In this document: positions 34,062-42,011 of the stretch, piece after piece
How the letters are laid out: each line of letters begins with the position of its first letter
Numbering within the stretch: position 1 is the stretch's first letter
From: Halorubrum distributum JCM 10118
GTDB lineage: Archaea > Halobacteriota > Halobacteria > Halobacteriales > Haloferacaceae
NCBI RefSeq assembly: GCF_000337335.1
Contig: NZ_AOJN01000039.1
Coordinates: 1 to 64,000 of the forward strand
Direction of reading: 5' to 3'
DNA length: 64,000 nt
The notes under the pieces: generated by a model
What the model saw: only the letters and a program-made list of their open reading frames with translations
Database searches by the model: none
What the model was told of the DNA's origin: nothing
Made by a program: the position numbers and the translations under genes

Positions 34062-35200
34062 CGGGGACCGACGACGCCGCGGGCGGCGACGGCGGTTCCG
34101 CGGACGGCGACGCCCTCGCCGCCGACGCCGAGGCCTTCCGGCGCTACCTCCGGGCGAAGCGGAGCGTCGACGACCGGGCGCTCGACCGGCGGCTCCTCGG
34201 GATCCTCCGAGAGCGGCTCGCGGACCGCGCGGCGCGCGACGGCCGCCTGCGCGTCTTCGAGGTCGGGACCGGCGTCGGGACGATGGTCGCTCGGCTGATC
34301 GACTGGGAGGTGCTCCCGCCCGGCGAGACCCGGTACGTCGCGGTCGACCGCGACCCGGACGCGCTCGCCGGGCTGGGTCCCTTCCTCCGAGAGTGGGCGG
34401 ACGACCGGAAGGCGCCCGCCTCCGTGACTGAGGCGGCAGGCGGGAGCGAGGCGGCAGGCGAGAGCGAGGCGGCAGGCGAGAGCGAGGCGGCAGGTGGGAG
34501 TGAGGCGGCAGGCGAGAGCGAGGCGGCAGGTGGGAGTGAGGCGGCGGGCGGGAGCGAGAGGGCGGGCGGGAGCGAGGCGGACGCGCTCGTCGTCGAGACC
34601 GACGCGCGCACGGTCAGGGTCGAGCCGGTCGCGGCCGACGGGGTCGCGTACGCCGCGGAGCACGCCGGCGAGTCCGACGCGCTGATCGGGATGGCGCTAC
34701 TGGACGTACTCGGGCTCGACCGGCTCGACCAACTGCTCGACGCGCTGGCGCCCGACGGGACCTACTACTTCCCGATCACCTTTGACGGCGGGACCCGGTT
34801 CCGCCCGGCACATCCCGACGACCGAGCGATCGAGCGGCTCTACCACCGGCACATGGACGAGAAGCCGGGCGGGAACAGCCGCGCCGGCGGCGCCGCGCTC
34901 GCGCGCCTTCGCGAGGCGGACGGCTCGACGCTCCTCGGGGTCGCCGGCTCCGACTGGATCGCGCGTCCCGCCGACGGGGAGGCCGGCTATCCGGGCGACG
35001 AGGCGTTCTTCCTCCGACACATCCTCGACACCGTCGAGGCCGCGGTCGGCGAGGTGATCGCCGGTGGGGGTGAGACGAGGGCTCTCTCCGCGGCCGACCT
35101 CGACGCGTGGCTCGAAATTCGCCGGCGGCAGGTCGATTCCGGGGAGCTCGTCTACCTCACCCACCAGCTCGACCTCATCGGTCGCGTCGACGACGCGTGA
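34058..35200 (+). CDS. SAM-dependent methyltransferase-like protein with repeat insertion
   Basis: Protein of 380 residues, GTG at 34058 overlapping the GT4 stop. VFEVGTGVGTMVARL (about 70-84) is SAM motif I and YVAVDRDPDALAGL motif II. A 48-residue Ser/Glu/Ala/Gly repeat tract (about 125-172) splits the fold between strand 2 and the later LIGMALLDVLGLDRLDQLL and GTYYFPITFDGGTRF segments. The substrate is not evident; with GT4 next door, a glycan, lipid or sugar-linked methyl acceptor is likely. The C-terminal region ends LTHQLDLIGRVDDA. Confidence 0.75.
   Translation: MTGTDDAAGGDGGSADGDALAADAEAFRRYLRAKRSVDDRALDRRLLGILRERLADRAARDGRLRVFEVGTGVGTMVARLIDWEVLPPGETRYVAVDRDPDALAGLGPFLREWADDRKAPASVTEAAGGSEAAGESEAAGESEAAGGSEAAGESEAAGGSEAAGGSERAGGSEADALVVETDARTVRVEPVAADGVAYAAEHAGESDALIGMALLDVLGLDRLDQLLDALAPDGTYYFPITFDGGTRFRPAHPDDRAIERLYHRHMDEKPGGNSRAGGAALARLREADGSTLLGVAGSDWIARPADGEAGYPGDEAFFLRHILDTVEAAVGEVIAGGGETRALSAADLDAWLEIRRRQVDSGELVYLTHQLDLIGRVDDA
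34430..34573 (+). repeat. 18-bp in-frame tandem repeat, eight units
   Basis: Eight consecutive 18-bp units of the form GAGGCGGCAGGYGRGAGY encode EAAG(G/E)S hexapeptides (the eighth ERAGGS). Units are nearly identical, with only silent or G/E-changing differences. It lies inside the methyltransferase gene and looks like a minisatellite that can change length without breaking the frame. Confidence 0.9.
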
Positions 35201-35212
35201 GCGACGCCCCGG

Positions 35213-36214
35213 TTACGTCGCCGCCTCGATCGAGTCAAGCAGGCGGCACTTCCGACAGACGTCCCGGCTCGTCTTCGAGCCGCAGCGCTCGCACTCGCGG
35301 AGGGCGGAGTCCTCGCCGTCGTCCTCGTCGCCGGCGCCGTCTCCGTCGCCCCCGCGGTAGGCGTCGGCCGCGAGCGCGGACAGCTCCTCGTAGCCGGCCA
35401 TGATTGAGTGGCGCGCGCCGGGATGGTTTTCTTCGAGTTCGTGGATCGTCGACTGGATCTCGCCGCGGTACGCCTCCTCGGCGTGGGGGCACTCGGCCAT
35501 GTGGGTCGGGAGGTCGCGGACGTGACAGTACAGGGCGATCTCCTTTTCGGGCACGTCGCGGAGCGGCTTGGCGCGCGGGACGAACGCGTCGGTGGCCTCG
35601 CGCTCGTCGAACGGGCCGAGCGAGGCGTCGAAGTGTTTCGCGACCTGCCGCACGTCGCCCTCCAGGAAGTTCATCATCGCGGTCTGCGCCTCGTCGTCGA
35701 GGTTGTGCCCGGTAAGCAGCTTGTCGGCGTCGAACTCGGCGGCGTACTTTTCGAGGAGGTCGCGGCGGAACACGCCGCAGTACGCGCAGGCGGCCATGTT
35801 CTCGGGGTCGTCCTCGACGACGTCGTCCATCCGCACGTCGAACTCCTCCTCGTAGGAGACGAGCTCGTGGCGCAGGGAGAGCTCGTCGGCCAGCTCGACG
35901 CAGGCGTCGACGCTGGCGTCGCGGTACCCCTCTATCCCCTCGTGGATCGTGAGGGCGAGCATCTCCACGCGGGGGTCCTTCCCGAACACGTCGTCGAGGA
36001 TCCGCGTCAGGGCGACGCTGTCTTTCCCGCCGGAGAGTCCGATCACCCAGCGGTCGGGGTCCTCGGGCGTCGCGTCCGGATCGAGGAGGCCGTCCTCGCG
36101 GACCCGACGCTTCACGCGCTTCTCGACCGACCGCCGGAGGTGCTCGCCGCAGAGGTGCGCCCCGGAGTAGGCGGCGTGGTGGATCGCGTCGCTCCCGCAC
36201 TTGTCGCACTCCAT
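35213..36214 (-). CDS. ncsA: tRNA 2-thiolation ATPase NcsA (TtuA/Ncs6 family)
   Basis: Protein of 333 residues that adenylates tRNA to receive sulfur at U34 wobble uridine of Lys, Glu and Gln tRNAs. The N-terminus has a zinc ribbon (MECDKCGSDAIHH, LCGEHL), the PP-loop GLSGGKDSVALTR near residue 58, ACAYCGVFRRDLLEKYA with the catalytic CxxC, LTGHNLDDEAQT, and a C-terminal zinc ribbon (CERCGSKTS, CRKCRLL). A 16-residue Asp/Gly insertion precedes the last ribbon. In Haloferax ncsA lies beside ftsZ2; here it is about 8 kb away. It is convergent with the methyltransferase. Confidence 0.93.
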   Translation of the reverse strand: MECDKCGSDAIHHAAYSGAHLCGEHLRRSVEKRVKRRVREDGLLDPDATPEDPDRWVIGLSGGKDSVALTRILDDVFGKDPRVEMLALTIHEGIEGYRDASVDACVELADELSLRHELVSYEEEFDVRMDDVVEDDPENMAACAYCGVFRRDLLEKYAAEFDADKLLTGHNLDDEAQTAMMNFLEGDVRQVAKHFDASLGPFDEREATDAFVPRAKPLRDVPEKEIALYCHVRDLPTHMAECPHAEEAYRGEIQSTIHELEENHPGARHSIMAGYEELSALAADAYRGGDGDGAGDEDDGEDSALRECERCGSKTSRDVCRKCRLLDSIEAAT

Positions 36215-36323
36215 CGGTGTCGGGTTGCGCTCGCGCGGGGATACGGGTTTCGGGCCGCCTACGTGAGGGGAGTGTCGGAGGTGAGTGGAAGCGACGGCAA
36301 TTCGAACGCTCCCGAAGCGACGG

Positions 36324-36731
36324 CGATTTATAAATAAACGGTTGCTGGCGGATCGACGGCGAACGCGGTCGAAGAACCAGCCGCTCGGTTATAAATGAGT
36401 GCTGACAGATCGGCAGCGAACACCTCCGAAGCCCCAGCCGCTCGGTTATAAATTATTGCTGACAGATCGGCAGACAACACCTCCAAAGCCCCAGCCGCGA
36501 GGACTCGCGCGGCTCGCTGCGGTCCTCAGTCGCTCGCTTCGCTCGCTCTTTGTGGTCCTTACATCGCCGTGCTTCGTCCTCGCGGCCGCCCCTTTGAGTC
36601 CCGCCCCGCTCCGCGACCGCAGCCTCACGCCTCCCCAGCCTCGTCGGTGGTCCTCCGCTTCGCTCCGGACCACCGACTCCCTCGCGCGGTGCTGCTCGGC
36701 CGCTCCGCGGCCTCACAGGCACGCGCCACGA
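36324..36731 (-). repeat. Structured repeat element, copy 3 with three tail units
   Basis: Read on the minus strand. P1 inner stem 36698-36703 with 36707-36712 (triloop). P2 is 11 bp: GTCGGTGGTCC (36643-36653) with GGACCACCGAC (36667-36677). P3 pairs 36485-36504 with 36576-36595, with the same GGG/GGG loop and one G.U. Downstream, tail units ending in TTATAA occur at 36446-36451, 36389-36394 and 36328-36333, spacings of 57 and 61 bp. This is the only copy lying between two divergent genes (ncsA and the DUF4442 gene). About 36215-36323 holds no gene. Confidence 0.85.
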
Positions 36732-36757
36732 GGTTAATATAAACGAGCGTTCGAGAG

Positions 36758-36780
36758 CGACAACCCCCGGTCGGTTGTCG
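36758..36780. promoter_or_regulatory. Inverted repeat in the DUF4442 gene promoter
   Basis: CGACAACC (36758-36765) and GGTTGTCG (36773-36780) are perfect 8-bp arms with a 7-nt spacer. They lie about 20-40 nt after a TTAATATAAAC box (36733-36743), across the expected start site, a likely operator. Confidence 0.5.
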
Positions 36781-36823
36781 CCGGTTCCGACACCGGTTTG
36801 ACGGCGGGGCGTCCTGAATCTGC

Positions 36824-37342
36824 GTGAGCGATTCCCCGACCGGGGTCGACCGCGACCCCGACCCGCGACCCCTGCGCGAGGACCCGCCGGCGGAGAGCCG
36901 CCGGACGCGGCTCTGGCGACTCGGGTTCAACCTCCTCCCCGCGTACCGGGGCACGGGCGCGCGCGTCGACCACATCGCGGCCGACTGGCGCTACATTCGA
37001 ATTCGACTGCCGCTGAACTGGCGCACCCGCAACGCGGTCGGAACGATCTTCGGCGGCAGCATCTACGCCGCGATCGACCCGGTGTACATGATGATGCTGC
37101 GGCGGGTCCTCGGCGACGCGTTCACGGTGTGGGACAAGTCGGCCGCGCTGGAGTTCATCGAACCCGGTCGCGACACGCTGTACGCCGAGTTCGAGGTGCC
37201 GACCGCCGAGACCGCGGCGATCCGCGAGACGCTCGGGCCGGGGGAATCGACCGACCGCGAGTACCTCGTCTCGCTGGTCGACGACGAGGGAGAAGTCCAC
37301 GCGGCCTGCGAGAAGACGCTGTACGTGCGCCGCGACGAGTGA
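36824..37342 (+). CDS. DUF4442 hotdog-fold thioesterase-like protein
   Basis: Protein of 172 residues, GTG at 36824. Matches DUF4442, a hotdog-fold family related to acyl-CoA thioesterases: AVGTIFGGSIYAAIDPVYMMML (shown as family pattern, the central helix) and VWDKSAALEFIEPGRDTLYAE strand region. Substrate unknown. A TATA-like TTAATATAAAC and an 8-bp-arm palindrome lie 45-90 nt upstream. The N-terminal 30 residues are polar and not part of the fold. Confidence 0.82.
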   Translation: MSDSPTGVDRDPDPRPLREDPPAESRRTRLWRLGFNLLPAYRGTGARVDHIAADWRYIRIRLPLNWRTRNAVGTIFGGSIYAAIDPVYMMMLRRVLGDAFTVWDKSAALEFIEPGRDTLYAEFEVPTAETAAIRETLGPGESTDREYLVSLVDDEGEVHAACEKTLYVRRDE

Positions 37343-37372
37343 GGCGGGCGGGGTCCTGCGGTTCGCGACCGT

Positions 37373-38137
37373 TCAGTCGTCGGCGACTTCTCGGACGGCG
37401 TCGAGCGGCGACACCGAGATGACCAGCCGGTCGTCCGCCGTCGCGCTCACCATCTTCGACTCGGCGAACCGGCTGCCGTCCGCCCGGAGCCCCGTGATCG
37501 CCCCCGTCCACCGCTCGCCGTCGGTCACGGCCGGGATGATGTTCGTCTCGATGTGTTCGACCTCGGTCTCGGGATGGAGCCGCTGCCACGGCTCTCCCTC
37601 CAGCTCCTCGGGGGCGTAGCCGTACAACGCGCCGTACTCCTCGCCGACGAACTCGAAGGTCCCGTCGGGCGCCACGGTACAGACCCCGTCGAGCGCCACG
37701 TCCGCCTCGGTCAGGTCGTCGGCGTCCCGAGCCCCGAAGCGCCCGTTCTCGCCGGCTGCGGTCCGCTTGACGCGCCGCAACAGCGCCGTGTAGCCGTCCG
37801 CGCCGCCGCGCTTCGAGACGTAATCGCTGACGCCCGCGCGGACCATCTCGGCCGCGATGTCGGCCGGGCCGGTCGCGGAAAACAGGAGGAACGGGAGGTC
37901 CGGGTCGACCTCGCGGGCGGCCGAGAGCAGTTCCACGCCGGTCAGGCGGGGCATGTCGTAGTCGCTGACGACGCAGTCGAACGACTCGCGCTCGATCCGG
38001 CGGAGCGCGTCGCCGGGGCGGGTCTCGACCGCGGTCTCGCAGTCGAGGTCGGCGTCGCGTTCGAGGTGGGTCGCGACGAGCCGCGCGAGTCCGGGCTCGT
38101 CGTCGACGCACAGCACGCGAAACGTCTCGTTCGTCAT
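37373..38137 (-). CDS. Response regulator with PAS domain
   Basis: Protein of 254 residues. The receiver domain (about 1-125) has the acidic pair in VLCVDDEPGLA, the phospho-acceptor Asp in VVSDYDMPRLTG, Ser in LLFSATG and Lys in YVSKRGGADG. A PAS domain follows (about 140-250) with TVAPDGTFEFVGEEYGALYGY. There is no DNA-binding or kinase output, so it probably works as a relay to a histidine kinase or binds a partner. Start ATG 38137 is preferred over GTG 38143. No kinase gene is adjacent. Confidence 0.85.
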   Translation of the reverse strand: MTNETFRVLCVDDEPGLARLVATHLERDADLDCETAVETRPGDALRRIERESFDCVVSDYDMPRLTGVELLSAAREVDPDLPFLLFSATGPADIAAEMVRAGVSDYVSKRGGADGYTALLRRVKRTAAGENGRFGARDADDLTEADVALDGVCTVAPDGTFEFVGEEYGALYGYAPEELEGEPWQRLHPETEVEHIETNIIPAVTDGERWTGAITGLRADGSRFAESKMVSATADDRLVISVSPLDAVREVADD

Positions 38138-38242
38138 ACGCACCTTCGGCGGACGGCGTACTTATTGGTGTTCGCCCGATGCTCAGCGCTGAGAACCGGG
38201 GTCGGCAGCGACCGAAGAGCGTCGGCCGACCGGCCAGCCGAG

Positions 38243-39193
38243 CTACGCCGCCGCGGCCGCGACGAGCGCCTCCTCGACCGTCTCGACGAAGCGGTCGGGG
38301 TGTTCGACGTGCGGGAGCAGCCGCGCGCGGTCGAAGACGACGAGGCGCGCGTCCGCGGCGTCCGCCAGCTCGCGGCCGTCCGTGAGCGGGCTCACCGTCG
38401 CCTCGCGGCCCCAGACGATTGTCGGGGGCACGTCGAGGTCACCGAGCGCGGCGGCGAGGTCGATCTCGCTGTTGAGCGTCCCCGAGATGAACGAGGCGGG
38501 CGCGAAGCGCGCGTTCTCGACGTGGGTCGTGCGCCACTCGTAGTCGGTCCACTCCGCGCTCGGGTTCGCGGGGTCGTCGTAGCCGTGGTCGGCGTTGAAG
38601 TAGCGGATCGCGGGCTTCGACGTGATGCCGTTGAACAGCGCCTGCCCGACGAGCGGCGCGCGGAACAGCTCTCGCAGCCACCCCTTCGCCGGACTCGGCC
38701 CGGCGGTCGCCGTCGGACAGACGGCGACGAACCCGCTCAGTTCGATGCCGCCCTCCGCGCCGTCGTCGACCGCCGCGACCGCGTACGCCGCCGACAACGA
38801 GGAGGCGACGACGGCCGGCTCGTCGAACTCCGCGAGGAAGTCGTGGACGAAGTCCTCGTACAGCGCCGCCGAGTACCGGAGCGGCGGGCGGTCCGAGCGG
38901 CCGTACCCCGGGAAGTCGGGCGCGACGACGTGGTAGTCGGCGGCCAGGTCGTCGAACACCGCGCGCCACTCCCCGGAGGAGCCGGCGGCGTTGATCCCGT
39001 GCAGCAGGAGGAGGTCGGGGTCGTCCGGGTCGCCCGCCTCGGTGTAGGCGACGTCCATCCCGCGCCAGCGGAAGGTGCGGTCGTCGCCGTCGAGCGGGGA
39101 CTCCAACTCGCCCTCGTACCGGAGGCCGGTGTTGATCGCGGCGAGCGCGCCGGTGCCGAGGACGGCACCGCCGAGGAGGTTTCTGAGCTTCAT
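38243..39193 (-). CDS. Alpha/beta hydrolase fold protein
   Basis: Protein of 316 residues, ATG at 39193. An N-terminal hydrophobic helix (MKLRNLLGGAVLGTGALAAI) suggests membrane anchoring or a signal-like segment. The hydrolase core has LLLHGINAAGSS (oxyanion region), FPGYGRSDRPP, VVASSLSAAYAV (nucleophile Ser elbow) and a late HVEHPDRF for the catalytic His. Substrate unknown; an ester, epoxide or haloalkane-type hydrolysis is possible. Upstream extension of the frame to 39268 lacks homology and overlaps the promoter region. Confidence 0.82.
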   Translation of the reverse strand: MKLRNLLGGAVLGTGALAAINTGLRYEGELESPLDGDDRTFRWRGMDVAYTEAGDPDDPDLLLLHGINAAGSSGEWRAVFDDLAADYHVVAPDFPGYGRSDRPPLRYSAALYEDFVHDFLAEFDEPAVVASSLSAAYAVAAVDDGAEGGIELSGFVAVCPTATAGPSPAKGWLRELFRAPLVGQALFNGITSKPAIRYFNADHGYDDPANPSAEWTDYEWRTTHVENARFAPASFISGTLNSEIDLAAALGDLDVPPTIVWGREATVSPLTDGRELADAADARLVVFDRARLLPHVEHPDRFVETVEEALVAAAAA

Positions 39194-39277
39194 GGAAACC
39201 TGTTGGTTCGCTGGCGACTTATACCCGTGGGACGCGGTCGCGGCCGCGGTCCGCGCGACCGCAAACACGCCCGGGCG

Positions 39278-40516
39278 TCAGTCGTCGCGCTCGTCGTCGT
39301 CGGCGCGCTCCTCGTCGACGCAGTCGGCGATCGGGCCGACGATCGCCTCCGCGACCGCGTACGGGTCCGTCTCGCGGTCGCGGACCCGCTCCGCGAGGCG
39401 ATCGATCCCGCCGTGCCGCTCGATCTCGGCGGTCGCGAGCGCCCCTACGTCGGCCCGCACGAGCGTGCGGATCTCCGCGGCGTACCGGCGGCGCTCGGTC
39501 ACTTCGATCTCGCCAGACTCCCGGAGATACGCCGCGTGCGCGTCGAACGCCTCGATCAGCGCCTCGACCCCCTCGCCGCTGTTCGCGACGGTCTCTAACA
39601 CGTCCGGCGTCCACGAGTCGTGGGAGTCGCCGGCGCGCGCGTCGGATTCGCCGTGTCCGGAACCGCCCGCGTGATCGCTGGCGTGGTGGCCGTCGCCGTG
39701 GTTGCCGCCATCGTGGTGGCCGCCGTCGTGGTGGCCGTCGCCGTGCCCCGCCGGTGAGCCGCCCGCGCCGGTCGAGGCCATCGAGGCCGCGCCGTGGTGG
39801 CCGGCGCCGCGGCCGGTGGTCCCGCCCTCGCGGCGGTGGACCATCTCCTCCAGTTCGGCGACCGTCCGCTGTGCGCCGTCCATGTCCGCCTTGTTGACGA
39901 CGAACACGTCGCCGATCTCGAGGATGCCGGCCTTCAGCGTCTGGACGTCGTCGCCGGAGCCGGGCTGGACCAACACCGCGACCGTGTCGGCGGTGCGGAC
40001 CACGTCGACCTCGTTCTGTCCGGCGCCGACGGTCTCTAAGACCACGACGTCCTTCCCGAAGGCGTCGAGCGCCTTCACCGCGTCCGCGGTCGCGGTCGAG
40101 AGCCCGCCGAGCTGGCCGCGCGCGCTCATCGACCGGAAGAACACGTCCATGTCGCCGACGTTCGATCCCATCCGGATCCGGTCGCCGAGGACGGCCCCGC
40201 CGGTGTACGGCGAGGAGGGGTCGACCGCGATCACGCCCACGGTGTCGCCGCGGTCGCGGTAGGCGGCGGCGAGCTTGTCGACCAGCGTCGACTTCCCGGC
40301 GCCCGGCGAGCCCGTGATCCCGATCACGTCCGCGCCGCCGGTGTGCTCGTGGAGCGCGGAGACGATCGCGCGGTACCCCGGCGTGCGGTTCTCGATCTTG
40401 GTGATGACGCGGGCGAGCGCGCGGTGGCTCCCCGAGAGGAGGTCCTCGACGAGCGCGGCGTCGTCGTCGGAGAGCGTCGGCGCGTCCGCGAACGCGGGTG
40501 CGTCCGACCCGGCCAT
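39278..40516 (-). CDS. meaB: Methylmalonyl-CoA mutase-associated GTPase MeaB, with His-rich insert
   Basis: GTPase chaperone of 412 residues that loads and protects B12 in methylmalonyl-CoA mutase. The P-loop GITGSPGAGKSTLVD is at 67-80, DPSSPYTGGAVLGDRIRM near 99, ETVGAGQNEVDV at 161-172 and VVNKADMDGA near 206. Between about 239 and 300 lies an insertion with 13 histidines, many as HH pairs in a Gly/Asp background, absent from ordinary MeaB, which is about 330 residues. It lies directly after the B12-binding subunit gene (one frame apart, no gap). Confidence 0.9.
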   Translation of the reverse strand: MAGSDAPAFADAPTLSDDDAALVEDLLSGSHRALARVITKIENRTPGYRAIVSALHEHTGGADVIGITGSPGAGKSTLVDKLAAAYRDRGDTVGVIAVDPSSPYTGGAVLGDRIRMGSNVGDMDVFFRSMSARGQLGGLSTATADAVKALDAFGKDVVVLETVGAGQNEVDVVRTADTVAVLVQPGSGDDVQTLKAGILEIGDVFVVNKADMDGAQRTVAELEEMVHRREGGTTGRGAGHHGAASMASTGAGGSPAGHGDGHHDGGHHDGGNHGDGHHASDHAGGSGHGESDARAGDSHDSWTPDVLETVANSGEGVEALIEAFDAHAAYLRESGEIEVTERRRYAAEIRTLVRADVGALATAEIERHGGIDRLAERVRDRETDPYAVAEAIVGPIADCVDEERADDDERDD

Positions 40517-40936
40517 CTACGCGCGCTCCGGGACGTTGTTCCGGATGAACTCGATCGTCTCCTCCATCGGCGTCCCGGGGCCGAACACCTCGGCGACGCC
40601 CAGCTCCTTCAGCTCGTCCTCGTCCTCGTCCGGGATGATTCCCCCGACGAGCACGAGGGTGTCGTCGAACGCGTCGTACTCCTTCAGCCCCTCGATCACC
40701 TTCGGGACGAGCGTGTTGTGCGCGCCCGAGAGGATCGAGATCCCGAGCACGTCGACGTCCTCCTGCACCGCCGCCTGGACGATGTCCTCCGGCGCCCGGT
40801 GGAGCCCGGAGTAGACGACCTCGAAGCCGGCGTCGCGGAACGCCCGCGCGATCACGTGTGCGCCCCGGTCGTGGCCGTCGAGCCCGACCTTCGCGACCAG
40901 ACACCGGACGGCCCGCTCCTGCTGTTCGGCGCTCAT
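40517..40936 (-). CDS. Cobalamin-binding subunit of methylmalonyl-CoA mutase type
   Basis: B12-binding domain protein of 139 residues. The Dx-H-xx-G cobalamin motif is present as KVGLDGHDRGAHV near residue 16-28, followed by GISILSGAHNTLVPKV and VGGIIPDED. It equals the small C-terminal domain of methylmalonyl-CoA mutase, separate in archaea. Its stop is flush with the meaB ATG (TAG then ATG), so the two are coupled. The large catalytic subunit gene is not in this window. Confidence 0.9.
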   Translation of the reverse strand: MSAEQQERAVRCLVAKVGLDGHDRGAHVIARAFRDAGFEVVYSGLHRAPEDIVQAAVQEDVDVLGISILSGAHNTLVPKVIEGLKEYDAFDDTLVLVGGIIPDEDEDELKELGVAEVFGPGTPMEETIEFIRNNVPERA

Positions 40937-41069
40937 ACACCCTTCTGTGTCGCGTGCGGGTTTGATTCTAACGGAAGATGGGGAAGGTTCGGGCGGCCGG
41001 CCGGGGCGGTCGCTCGGTTCGGCTTCCGCGACCGACGCGTTGAACGCGCGAGCGACCGTAGTCCGCCCG

Positions 41070-42004
41070 ATGACCGACAGCGACGACGATGCCGCGGCCG
41101 GCGCTCCGGGAACCCCCGAGAGCTCGCTCCCGGCCGAGACGCGTATCGGCCGCGCCGCGCTCCGGGTCGCAGACCTCGACGAGACGACCGCCTTCTACCG
41201 GGACGTGGTCGGCCTCGTCGTCCTCGACCGCGACGCCGAGCGCGCGACGCTCGGGGTCGACGGGACGCCCCTGCTCGTGTTGGAGCGCGACGCCGACCGC
41301 CCCGCCCGGGGCCGGACCGACGCCGGACTCTTTCACGCCGCGTTCCGGGTCCCCTCCCGGGCCGCGCTCGGCGAGGCGCTGGGGCGCGTCCGGGAGCGGT
41401 GGCGGCTCGACGGCGCCTCCGACCCCTCGTCAGCGAGGCGCTGTACCTCGACGACCCCGAGGGGAACGGCGTGGAGATATACCGCGACCGCCCCCGCGAG
41501 GAGTGGCCCGTCGACGGCGACGGAACGGCGCGGATGGCGACCGACCCGCTCGACGTCGAGGGCGTCGCCGCGGCGGCGGCCGGAGACGGGACGGGCACCG
41601 CTCCCCTCGTCGACCGCGCCCCCGCCGGCACCGACGTGGGCCACATACACCTCGAAGTCACCTCGCTGTCGGCGTTCGAGGCGGTGTACGTCGACGGGCT
41701 CGGCTTCGAGGTCGGGATGAGCGGCCCGGACGTGCGGTTCGTCGCGGCCGGCGGCTACCATCACCACCTCGGCGCGAACACGTGGCGAGGGCGGACGACC
41801 CCCGCCGCGGGGCGCGGCCTCGCATGGTTCGAAGTGGTCGTGCCTGACACGGCGGCGCTGGAGGCGACCCGGACGCGACTCGACGCGGTCGCGGCCGACA
41901 GCGACGTCGAGTTCGCGGTCGAAGGGCGCGAGGACGGCTTCGCCGTCACCGACACCGACGGGATCGAGGTCCGTGTTCGGGCAGCGGAAACTCAGTCTTT
42001 ATAA
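41070..42004 (+). pseudogene. VOC-family (glyoxalase/catechol-dioxygenase-like) gene with a -1 frameshift
   Basis: Two VOC domains in one gene split by a single-base loss. From ATG 41070 the first part reads MTDSDDD, then TRIGRAALRVADLDETTAFY and FHAAFRVPSR up to about 41421. The homologous continuation (VSEALYLDDPEGNGVEIYRD and the second VOC half, GHIHLEVTSLSAFEAVYV, ending at 42004) is in another frame. The sequence GACCCCTCGTCAGCGAGGCG fits GACCACCTCGTCAGC minus one base, so SDHLVSEALYLDD would be restored by one insertion. It is either a recent pseudogene or a sequencing error. The stop TTA TAA overlaps the TTTATAA bordering repeat copy 4. Confidence 0.75.
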
Positions 42005-42011
42005 AGGAATG

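Noticed and set aside
34430-34573. CRISPR-like array
   Set aside because: Units are 18 bp with no spacers and lie in frame inside a gene. No cas gene is in the window.
41421-41450. Programmed frameshift in the VOC gene
   Set aside because: No slippery sequence or stimulatory structure is evident, and a simple one-base loss explains it. Treated as a pseudogene or error.
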